From Russula earlei (taxonomy: Eukaryota > Basidiomycota > Agaricomycetes > Russulales > Russulaceae), in NCBI GenBank assembly GCA_025769875.1, contig JAGFNK010000920.1:1-18412 (forward strand): a stretch of 18,412 nt of DNA, written 5' to 3'. Under the pieces are notes generated by a model, which saw nothing but the letters and a program-made list of their open reading frames with translations, had not been told where the DNA came from and did no database searches. Made by a program: the position numbers and the translations under genes. Shown in pieces: positions 8,217 through 16,759 of this stretch. How positions within the stretch are numbered: the stretch's first letter is position 1; every line of letters begins with the position of its first letter.

Positions 8217-11197
8217 GTCAAGGTACAACAGTTGGTACTAAGGCCCAAATAGATACCATTGTCCAACATAAAGAAAACTCAATGAAAGTTCCCTTTATGA
8301 TCACAACAAATGGAAAGACTGGCCAAGCGCTCTTAGACAGTGGAGCAACAGAAAACTTCATTAGCCAAGGAATTGTGGAAAAATTACAAGTTCCACTCCG
8401 AACCCTCAGGACCCCCAGACCCATCATTAATGTAGATGGCACCAGTAACCAGGGAGGAGCACTAACCCATTATGCTCATATGGCCATACGCCATGGTCCC
8501 ACCACATGACTTCTCACATTCTACATCACAAATTTGGGAGAATATAGAATGATCCTCAGCTATCCCTTCCTAAAAGCGTTAAACCCCCTTGTCAACTGGA
8601 GTACTGGTCGCCTAAGAAACCACCTAGGGGTCCTTCTCACCCCTGTACCCCTAACCAAATCACCAAAAATACGGATTGCACAAATCAGGACAACTGTTAT
8701 TCCCCCTGAATATCTATGACATCAGAAGGTCTTCTCAGAAGAAGCAGCCAAACGACTCCCACCCAGTTGGGGGGAACTTGACTTTAGAATCACCTTGAAA
8801 CCTGATGCCCCCAAGTTCCTTGATTGCCGAACTTACCCTCTCCCCCAGAATGAGAAACAAGAGTTATCAAGACAAATACAAGAGGACCTAGCCAAAGGTT
8901 TCATCAAAGACAGCGTTTCAGACTTTGTATCCCCTGTTTTCTTCGTTCAAAAAAAGGAGGGCACCACTCCATGAATGGTAGTTGACTACTGAAAACTCAA
9001 TAACGCCACAGTCCCTGATTACCACGCCCTACCCAACATGGAAGAACAATTGCACCGACTAAGGGGCAAAACCACCTTCAGCAAATTTGACGTCCGAGCC
9101 GGCTATAATAACATTCTGATCCACCCTGAAGACCAACACAAAGGCGCCTTTAAAACTCAATTTGGCACCTTCATCCCCATGGTAATGGGCTTCGGCTTTA
9201 CCAATGCCCCAGCTGCCTTTCAACGAGCAATGAACCATACCCTCCAACCTTGGCTTCTAAAATACCCAGAGAATACCTGCAACTACCTGGACAATGTGGC
9301 AATAGCCACAGGAGTGGGAGAAGAGCTCCTCCACCAACAGATCACACATGAGTTCCTTGACCTACTCAAAAGAGACTCCTATTTCCTGAAAGCATCAAAA
9401 TGCACCTTCGAACAACATGAAATTGATTTCTTGGGTTTCCGGATCAACCAAGGAACCCTCAAAATCGACCCAGTCAAAATGGACGGTCTCAAGAACTGGC
9501 CGAGACCCCCGAATAATCTGAAACAGGTACAACAAATCATGGGCACCCTCAATTACCAATGAACATTTATTCGAGACTTCACAAAAATAGCTCGCCCCAT
9601 TTTTTCTACGATCAAGAAAGGAACCCCCTTCCTCTGGACCCCAGAAGCAACCACAGCTCTGGAAACTCTAATATCGGTGGTCTGCGATGACCCGGAACTA
9701 TACACTGCCAACCCTGACCTCCCATATGAACTAGAAACTGACGCTTTGCAATTCGCCACCGGGGCACTTCTGTTTCAGAAAGACCCAAGAGGAAAAAGGA
9801 AAATGATTGGCAACATGTCACATGCGTTCAACGAAGCAGAAAGGAACTATCCAGTATGGGATAGAGAGTTCCTAGCCCTAGTTCTAGCACTCCAACACTG
9901 GCGATACCTATTGGTTGGAACAAAACACCCAATCAAGATCTTTACTGATCATGCTAACCTTGCCCACTATTGACTCCCCCACAAAATTAATCGAGGAATT
10001 TCAGGTTACATTTCCACACTAGCAGACTACCATTTTGAAATCCACCACAAACCCGGAACCTCCAATCGTGCAGACGCCCTCTCACGACGACCTGACCACA
10101 ATGACAGATCAGGAGACAACCAGAACCTGAGCACTGCTTATCACCCCCAAACTGATGGACAATCCAAACGAACCAACCAAACTCTAGAAATGTATCTCCG
10201 CATTTACACAGGAGAAAAACAAGAAGAATGGGTACATTGGCTCCCCATAGCTCAGTACCACTTCAACGCCCACAAATCCACCACCACCAAGAAAACCCCA
10301 TACGAACTCTCCATAGGCTTTAGCCCACAAGGACTTGGTACCCAGCTCAGATCCAAATTTCCTGGGATCCAGGAACGACTCCAGGCATTGAAAGACATGA
10401 GGGAATCGGCACAAGAAACAATGAGGAAGACACAAGACAACTGGGTTAAGGAAACCAAATTCAAGGGTTTTGAAGAAGGACAAAAGGTTTGGTTGGAGGG
10501 CACTAACTTAAAAACTCCCCATCAGTTTCATAAGTTCTGCCCCAAACGGTTCGGACCTTTTGTCATTACCAAAAGGATCTCCCATGTCACCTATCAACTA
10601 CAACTTCCTCCCCAATGGAACATCCACAATGTGTTCCATGCCTCCCTCTTATCTCCAGTCACAGAGACCACTGAACATGGACCAAATTTTCCCGAACCAC
10701 CACCTGACCTTATCTCAGGAGAATACGAAGTTGAAAAAATCACTGCTCAACATATCCACAGGGGTCACCTTCAGTACAGGGTCCGGTGGAAAGGGTACTC
10801 CGCAGCAGAAGACATGTGGGAGCCCCTTTCAAACCTTAAAAACGCTCAAGACGCTATCACCATGTTTCACTTACAACAACCCACCAAACTCTGTACCATG
10901 TCTTCCATTAACCTTGACCCTACAGAATCATGTCACTCAGACAAAAGTCTAGATGACCTGGAGAACCAGTTCTCAAATCTTACAATACAACAATGTACCT
11001 TACTCCCCCGAATTAACTCTCGTAACCCCCCTTCATATTCAGTTAATGATCCTACTATCCCCGACCGCAGACACATGATCTTTAACATAGCCGGCAGGGA
11101 ACAACTATTTTCTGGGATTCTTTCCCCTGGCAACTTCTGCGGCTTTCAACTTCTCATGATGGACCCCCGTTTTTCAGAGTTTCATTTGTCCATATGA
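8201..11197 (+). pseudogene. pol: pol of element A: protease, RT, RNase H, truncated integrase, chromodomain
   Basis: One reading frame. Protease: active-site DSGA at 8336-8347. RT about 8750-9560: KFDVRAGYNN, and the catalytic box reads YLDN (9284-9295) where YxDD is expected. RNase H about 9715-10080, with ETDA, AERNY, WDREF and FTDHANL intact. It then jumps from ALSRR..GDNQN straight to LSTAYHPQTDGQ near 10128, so the zinc-binding HHCC region and the first two catalytic Asp of integrase are gone (roughly 250-300 codons by comparison with relatives), and the third residue, Glu, is Lys (10166-10168). A GPY/F module follows (FGPFVI, 10550s; NIHNVFHASLLSP), then a chromodomain at about 10718-10876 (EYEVEKI, VRWKGYS, DMWEPL). 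In-frame TGA codons: 8507, 8717, 8972, 8990, 9560, 9971, 11195; no TAA, TAG or frameshift. The DYR of VDYRKLN is among the lost Arg codons. Confidence 0.93.
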
Positions 11198-12577
11198 AGA
11201 GCAGTACTTACTGATTTGGTATGGAATCATATTACACAGTCAGCCTCCATAAATACTCCCACTCCTTCTAAGTGGTTGGCCTGGCATCATGAACACGCTA
11301 CCTCTGCTTTCAACACCCCCATGTCATCTCCCACCTCTAACTCTTCCCCCTTACCTGTTCTCACCCCTTCTCCCACCATCAAACAAGAACCCCTCTCACC
11401 TGAGGTCATCCAACACATCATTGACCAATGCACCCTCATTGTCCCAGAGGAAACTGAACTCCGGGACCTCGCCGCCACCCTCAACCCACTTGCTATCTGC
11501 AAAGGAACCCCCTCACCCACCCCAACTGAAGTGGACCCCACTCACCCTGGTCCCCCCTGGTTTGTTTATGAACCTTACACGCATGTTCCCCCTTTTTATA
11601 TTAACGTCAATGGGCGGAAACGCCTTCTACCATACCTACACATCGCTCTATACAATGGCGAACCTATGATTCTTGGAACTATGGGTCGAGGAGAGCCCAC
11701 TTATGGAGAAAAACTCATTGCTTGGCCTGTTGTCTCTGCCCCCCACTCTTCTGTGACTGCCTCTGACCTCTGCCTCCTAATCAAGGACCATCCTTTCCAC
11801 TTCGACGCCGCCCAGGCTCTTGAGAACCTTCATGACCCTGGTGCCCTCGCTGACGTCTACCGCCTCCATACCAGTTCATTTCAACTGAAAATCTTAGAAG
11901 GCAAACATGCATCTATCCAAGGAGCCCTAAGCGTTCTGCAGGGACAACTGGCTGATCGACTTCATGAGATCCAGGCTCACACCAAAGAGACCACCGCCAT
12001 CCGTTCCCGCCTCTGCACCAACAACACTTCTGTCCCAGTTCATCATCAACTCAACAACCTCATGACCGATGGTGGCCTTACTCGTGGTACCGGGCCATAC
12101 TACTCACTAGCAGGGAGCTACGACATAATCGAAGAATCAAAAGAACTACCCACCTCTCCTTCTTCCTCACTACCCATTCATCCCCCTCTCTCCCTAACTC
12201 CCCCTCTCGAGTACCTCCCTCATGCTGTCGACCAGTCCCAAAACGATGCTCCCATGGGATCACCCTCCCACTTTCCCCAAATGTTCTCTGATGACGCTAG
12301 CACCCCTAACACCCCTCTCACCCCTGCACATATGACTAAGGCACAGCGTCATCAGCTCCAGAAGCGACAACATGTCTGCAAGCACTGCAACACCAGAGGA
12401 CATTGGAACAAAGACTGTAACAGGCCTCACACCAACTGTAGTGGTCAAGTGGATTGCATCCTTAGGAGGACTCACCAGAGCTACAGAGGCTTCTGTCCCA
12501 GGGCAATGGGACCTCAGAGCGCGTGGCCAGAAGTCGAAGGCGATGAACTCCGCGAGTCGGGTCCTGAGACCGATTAG
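11198..12577 (+). CDS. 3' accessory region of element A with second CCHC zinc knuckle
   Basis: About 460 codons open in exactly the pol frame, separated from the chromodomain part only by the TGA at 11195. There is no in-frame ATG until 11321, and codons before that look as protein-like as those after, so it was probably the C-terminal end of the polyprotein rather than a separate gene. From the N end: a Ser/Pro/Thr-rich stretch; a region around PPWFVYEPYTHVPPFY; a conserved block from about 11780 (IKDHPFHFDAAQALENLHD) leading into a probable coiled coil (GALSVLQGQLADRLHEIQAH); another Pro/Ser-rich linker; and a zinc knuckle CKHCNTRGHWNKDC at 12377-12418. Further Cys follow to the TAG at 12575. 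Function unknown; nucleic-acid binding is inferred from the knuckle. A related copy lies at 2289-2748. Confidence 0.8.
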   Translation, partial: RAVLTDLVWNHITQSASINTPTPSKWLAWHHEHATSAFNTPMSSPTSNSSPLPVLTPSPTIKQEPLSPEVIQHIIDQCTLIVPEETELRDLAATLNPLAICKGTPSPTPTEVDPTHPGPPWFVYEPYTHVPPFYINVNGRKRLLPYLHIALYNGEPMILGTMGRGEPTYGEKLIAWPVVSAPHSSVTASDLCLLIKDHPFHFDAAQALENLHDPGALADVYRLHTSSFQLKILEGKHASIQGALSVLQGQLADRLHEIQAHTKETTAIRSRLCTNNTSVPVHHQLNNLMTDGGLTRGTGPYYSLAGSYDIIEESKELPTSPSSSLPIHPPLSLTPPLEYLPHAVDQSQNDAPMGSPSHFPQMFSDDASTPNTPLTPAHMTKAQRHQLQKRQHVCKHCNTRGHWNKDCNRPHTNCSGQVDCILRRTHQSYRGFCPRAMGPQSAWPEVEGDELRESGPETD

Positions 12578-12593
12578 TTTGGAGAACTAAGCG

Positions 12594-12602
12594 TGAGGGG
12601 GG
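12594..12602 (+). other. Polypurine tract of element A
   Basis: TGAGGGGGG lies five bases before the 3' LTR (CATGA between). It comes right after the accessory region's stop codon, where the plus-strand primer of an LTR element belongs. Confidence 0.7.
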
Positions 12603-12831
12603 CATGATGTTGTAATCTAACCCCTTGTCAGTTCATCCATTATGGTTCTCTTGTTGTCACACTTGTTCCCTCAGTTACTGCTTCATCCCTTGATGCTGAT
12701 GGTCACCTACTGTGTTTCACCTATTGTGTTTCACTTATTGTCGAGTTACTTTTGCTATTGGCCCGTCTTTTATCTATTGTTCTGCTTATGGTACTGTACA
12801 GCCTCGCTACATACAGTATTTAAGTGCCTGT

Positions 12832-13793
12832 TGTCATGAACCATTCTCCGGAGAGGGCCCTTGAAGGACCCTTCCTTATAGGAGGAAACCCAGCCTCTAT
12901 GGTGTCACCCTGTTCACACGAGCAAAAGGGGTGAGTAGAGGTGTCCACAATATTGCGCGCGCATTGTTGCGCGAGCAATTCTCGGCACAATCAACATACA
13001 GCAAGCCTCACTTAAAGACAACCCTTCTAGCAACAAAAGACAGTATTAGGGCCTTTCTAAGGACCCTTTGGAACGACCCTAGGAGCTCTACAATAGGCAC
13101 TAACCTAATATCAAAGGCCCTACAACGCGTTATTAGACCAACTCTAATAACTATAGAACAAACTATAAGGCAATACTAAGGACCTTAATAGAAGTATTAG
13201 GGTCGACTCTAGGGACCCTAATAGAACTATATAAGGGCCTTATAAGTTAACACTATTCCCTAACCAAACTACAAGTCCTCAAATGACCGGCCCTAAACTA
13301 ACTAACAGGAAATGAATCAGGTGCTCACACGTGCACTAAAGCAGTGAACACGTGGACAATGGAAGCTCTTACTCATCAAGAGAAGCCTTCTTACTCAGCA
13401 GCTTACTGAGCATGACTGAGCATGCTCAGTAAGCGTCCTCCGACTTCTTACTCATCACTCTACTGTGCTTGATAACAAGATTATGACTTGTTCCCTATTT
13501 AGCAGTTCTCTTGTAGTATATAAGCGCTCAATAAAGTAGCGGACAGTCCTCAGACTGTCCATTTGTTTACGGCACTCTCCATCCCTGGGATACTCCTTTA
13601 AGGACCGTCCCCTTGTGACTATCCTGGCCTCTTCTCTGCATGACTGTTCAACTCTCACAGTAACAGTACCTCTCTGGTATCTGTTACTACTCTGGACTCT
13701 ACTTCTTGCTCACGCCGTCTTGGACGTTTATCAACTCATCTTCAAGCTTACCCCTCGCTCTTGAACTGGATAGTTCAACAGTGAGTCTTGACA
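12832..13793 (+). mobile_element. Solo LTR, family C (962 bp), inside the 3' LTR of element A
   Basis: Starts TGTCATGAACC, ends GAGTCTTGACA (ends TGTCA/TGACA). Flanked by CCTGT at 12827-12831 and 13794-13798. Nearly the same sequence occurs inverted at 16760-17724. It contains TATATAAG (13517-13524), and 35 bases on AGACTGTCCA (13552-13561), the same start-site sequence as the LTR at 14918. No internal region, so a solo LTR. The open frame 12931-13179 inside it is not a convincing gene. Confidence 0.93.
13401..13434 (+). repeat. Perfect 14-bp inverted repeat in family C LTR
   Basis: GCTTACTGAGCATG and CATGCTCAGTAAGC are separated by six bases (ACTGAG). The same hairpin is intact in the inverted copy at 17120-17153. 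It lies about 85 bases upstream of the LTR's TATA box. Confidence 0.9.
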
Positions 13794-14161
13794 CCTGTAA
13801 AAGCTGGGGAATGCCCCAAGCTTAGCTTTGTCCCATTTCCTGTCACATCCCCTGCCCTGTACTCTCTCAATCACAACTTTGCTTGTGCTGGCCTACACTT
13901 TGCTTGACCTAAGCACACCGCAAGGAACCTTAGTGTTCCTCTTCCTCCTCTGCCTCTCTCTCATCATCCTCCTCTTCTGTGAAACCAGGAGATCGACTCT
14001 GTCTGCGGACTGAGTCATTGTCTGACTCAGCCTTGAGATGCTAAACCCTTGATCCGGTCTCTTTGAGCCGGCCCCACTGAACCCTTGAACCAAGTCACAG
14101 GGACTTGGCCCCATTGAACCTTGAGCTAACGCTCTTACGGCCGTGACACCATAACACTTTA

Positions 14162-14917
14162 TGCATCCAGTCATCTAGTTCGTTCAATGTTTGTGCCATG
14201 ATTAGTATATCATCTAGATAAATGACCACTCGTTCAGTGGCAATGTATTTCGCTAGGATGGTGTTCATAAAGCATTGGAAAGTGGCTGGGGCGTTGCAGA
14301 GACCAAATGTCATTATCAATGGTTCAAAGAGTCCTAATGGTGTCTTGAATGCTGTGAGGTGCTCATCACCCTCTCTTAGGCGGATATTGTTATATCCCCA
14401 TTGTACATCACACTTGGTAAAGTATTGGGCTCCTTGGAGTTTGTCAATTAATTCAGGAATCAAAGGTAGTGGATATGCGTCTTTGACAGTGGCTGTGTTC
14501 AGGGCTCTGTAGTCTTGTACTGGTCATAGATTTCCCCCTTTCTTTTCTACAAAGAAGAATGGACTGGCAATAGCTGCTTTTGATGGTCAGATAGTGCCTC
14601 TTTTCAAATGTTCATCTAAGTATTCTTTTAGGGCTTGTAGTTCTTTGAGAGTAAGTCGATAGATACCAGAATCGTGTCAGGTGATCACTGGTTTCAGATT
14701 GATTGCATGGTCCTATGGTTGGTGAGCAGGAAGGTGTTGGGAAGCTTGTTCGTTGAAAACCTTTCACCATTTCAAGAATTGGGCAGGGATAAGTTTGTCT
14801 AATGTCTTGGGGGGTGTTTCTGCATGGGCTAGCTTGGTAGCTGTGGTTGATTTGGCTCTTATGCTGATTATTACTGGTCTAAATGCATTGTAGATTTGTT
14901 CATCAACACATGGGTTC
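14162..14917 (-). pseudogene. Reverse-transcriptase relic of a second chromovirus lineage
   Basis: Reading leftward from 14917: a linker ending FLKW.KVFNEQAS, then DHAINLKP, a GTI.PSKAAIASPFFFV block, PVQDYRALNTATVKDAYPLP, FTKCDVQWGYNN, and the catalytic box YLDDILI near 14206-14226. It stops after about 255 codons because element A sits at its left end and the LTR at 14918 at its right end. In-frame stops are TGA at (plus-strand TCA) 14524, 14587, 14677 and 14764, and one TAG at 14713 where relatives have Trp (PWDHAI). It keeps YxDD, unlike element A, and differs enough in sequence to be another lineage. Confidence 0.9.
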
Positions 14918-15746
14918 TGTTACGAACCAAGGCCAGGTCCTGGCCGTAGATTGTCCTCTTTCACTCAAGAGAGACCCCTCTCACTTTGCATTGCCGACTC
15001 CCTTCCATTTTTTGGGCTATCCCTCCTGCGGTACAAGATATCGCTATTGCAAAGGCACTATAACATGACCAGGCACCCGTTTCCTAATCGGGTAATCATC
15101 GCGTGGCAGCCACATGGCCACCCAGCCACCAAGGACCCGAAACAGCGGCACAAACTCTTAGAAACTGTTGCATAAATCATCTGATGTCATCAAGGCTCCA
15201 ATGACATCATAGCTGACTGAACGACTCCACAGTGACCTCATAGGCTCACTAAGCACTCCACAGTGACATCATAATGATGTCATCGCTCCACAACGATCAG
15301 TAATACGCTCAGTAAGCCTGAAACTTGACACAAGCAAGTTTATGCCTCTGTAGTCCTATTGGATGGTACCAAAGAGTCTAGAATAGTCCCAGGTCTTTGT
15401 AATCAACCCTGTACACTGTATATAAGCCCCAATGAAGCATGGCAGTCATCAGACTGTCCATTTGTGATACTCTCATCTTCCTGGGTACTCCCCTGCGACC
15501 GCTCAGTTTAAAGACTCCCCTCACCTCCAAGGTACTCTTCAATGACCGCCTTGTTTAAAGCCCCCTTGCTGCACTGGCCTCTGCTCTTCACCTCTGCCTC
15601 TTGCAACACCTACCAGTCCCCATCTGGTACCTCCTCGTCGTTTGGCTCGTCCTCCTGTTCAACGCCGCCTTCGCCACGTACCATCTGTTCCGACCCTTGC
15701 CCACCTGCTCCTGAGTCCTTAGTGATCAGCAGTACGTGTCTTGACA
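14918..15746 (+). repeat. 5' LTR of element D (829 bp)
   Basis: Starts TGTTACGAACC and ends GTGTCTTGACA. The last eight bases, TCTTGACA, equal the end of the family C LTRs, and the start-site sequence AGACTGTCCATTTG is also shared, so C and D are related families with diverged U3 regions. U3 holds several 'tgacatcat' and 'ccacagtgac' direct repeats at about 15180-15300. The open frame from 15542 is mostly LTR sequence and not a gene. Confidence 0.85.
15419..15460 (+). promoter_or_regulatory. LTR promoter and self-primer sequence of element D
   Basis: TATATAAG at 15419-15426; AGACTGTCCA at 15451-15460, 32 bases from the first T. This 10-mer is the exact reverse complement of the primer-binding site at 15749-15758. 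Confidence 0.72.
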
Positions 15747-15748
15747 TC

Positions 15749-15758
15749 TGGACAGTCT
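15749..15758 (+). other. Primer-binding site of element D, self-complementary type
   Basis: TGGACAGTCT, two bases after the LTR. It pairs over 10 bases with the predicted mRNA start at 15451-15460. It also begins with TGG, so a tRNA primer is not excluded. Confidence 0.65.
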
Positions 15759-15792
15759 CTCATCGTTCCTGTATTGACCAGACAACGCTGAA

Positions 15793-16716
15793 GTGTCTAC
15801 TCCCAACTCCCCTACTCTTGTCAATACCTCCCTGCGTCTCCCTTCCCCTCTCCAGCCCACTCCATGCACCGCCCTTCATCTTCTCACTGAAGATCTCAAT
15901 CCAGTCGACGCATCTTCCCCCCTCAGCATCTTGTACTCCCCAACAGCTCCCCCATCATCCCCTACCACTGCCCAGCCTATCCCAGGTGACTTCGTCCCCA
16001 TCGGCACTCCCCCTCCAGCACAGAACGAGCAACAGCAAGCGGACTGTCCTCCCTTGCCTGAAGGCTTCCTTGACCGTCCCCCCTGCACAGCATTTTGCTT
16101 CCATCCACCCCAGTACTTCGTCCTCCCTTCCACCAATCGTTCCCGCGAGCAGTGGCGTCCCCTCCACAACTTGAATCATCAAGACTACTTGGGACACATC
16201 CCTACCTCAGACCAGTTAGCTCGTCGCACGTTCACAGACACTTACACCACCGCCTTTCGTGCATGCATCATCCACACTTTTACTGTGGAACCATCCAACA
16301 CTGCCCTTGCAACCCAGTACAATCTGACCCCTTTTGGCATCTGTTCCAACGTCAGGATCTACGCCCCGGATGCTGACTTCCCCCTCGGACGCATTGCATA
16401 CATTTTTAACACCTCTTTGTTTAGGAAATTACTTACCTTGCCTGCTATTTACCGCCCTGCTTATGAAGGCTCCTTTTGCTTATCTATTGTACACGATTTC
16501 CTGGACGGACACCTAGCTTTCGCATACGGTTACTTACACTTTGAAGAGAACAGTAACCGTGTCTCCTTGTGTCACTACTTGACTTATACAGTTGACACCA
16601 TACATTTTAACCCGCAGTTACTTTGCTTCTGCTTTACACCTCGTATCCCTCCTAACCCCCTCAAAATAATTGAGAGGTACTGCCTCGAAACCATAGATCT
16701 TGCGCACGGTTCTTAA
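15793..16716 (+). CDS. Unrecognised 307-codon protein of element D
   Basis: First open region after the primer site. The frame is open from 15778 and has no ATG at all; the first plausible start is GTG at 15793 (STPNSPTLVN), so either ATG was lost or it is made as part of something larger. The first ~110 residues are Pro/Ser/Thr-rich and low in charge, with QNEQQQAD. The rest looks globular: CFHPPQYFVLPS, a region with several Cys and aromatic residues (ICSNVRIYAPDADFPLGR, YGYLHFEEN) and an ending near LKIIERYCLETIDLAHGS. TAA at 16714, possibly from CAA. No zinc knuckle, protease or RT motif. By position it could be a divergent Gag or an accessory protein; I do not recognise it. Confidence 0.55.
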   Translation: MSTPNSPTLVNTSLRLPSPLQPTPCTALHLLTEDLNPVDASSPLSILYSPTAPPSSPTTAQPIPGDFVPIGTPPPAQNEQQQADCPPLPEGFLDRPPCTAFCFHPPQYFVLPSTNRSREQWRPLHNLNHQDYLGHIPTSDQLARRTFTDTYTTAFRACIIHTFTVEPSNTALATQYNLTPFGICSNVRIYAPDADFPLGRIAYIFNTSLFRKLLTLPAIYRPAYEGSFCLSIVHDFLDGHLAFAYGYLHFEENSNRVSLCHYLTYTVDTIHFNPQLLCFCFTPRIPPNPLKIIERYCLETIDLAHGS

Positions 16717-16759
16717 AAAGTAAGAAGCACCCTTGTAACACTTCAATAAAGATCGAATA

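Larger units (their letters stand above)
5693..14156 (+). mobile_element. Element A: Ty3/Gypsy chromovirus with two nested solo LTRs
   Basis: The ends are TGTTG and TAACA. The five bases CTTTA flank both sides (5688-5692 and 14157-14161), a clean target-site duplication. Gene order is gag, protease, RT, RNase H, integrase remnant, chromodomain, then an accessory zinc-knuckle region. LTRs are 582 bp each after removing nested insertions, differing at about 20 sites, nearly all transitions. The element cannot move by itself: gag is frameshifted, pol has seven TGA codons, RT and integrase active-site residues are changed, and most of the integrase core is deleted. Confidence 0.95.
12608..14156 (+). 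repeat. 3' LTR of element A (interrupted)
   Basis: TGTTGTAATC to CCATAACA, net 582 bp after removing the 962-bp insertion and one CCTGT. Compared with the 5' LTR I count about 20 differences, of which about two are transversions. Six of the transitions cluster in the last 15 bases (14144-14152 region). The insertion lies between the TATA-like element (12813-12822 region) and the predicted transcript start near 13815. Confidence 0.95.

Noticed and set aside
8507..11197. TGA read as Trp, or programmed readthrough, rather than as true stops
   Set aside because: Where the family residue is well known (for example VDYR-KLN, LRPVQDYR) it is Arg, not Trp, and ordinary TGG Trp codons are used throughout. 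Seven readthroughs in one pol is not plausible.
15542..16174. Open frame starting in element D's LTR and overlapping the 307-codon frame
   Set aside because: Its first part is LTR U5 sequence and its product is Ser/Pro low complexity. The other frame has globular-looking sequence and runs further.
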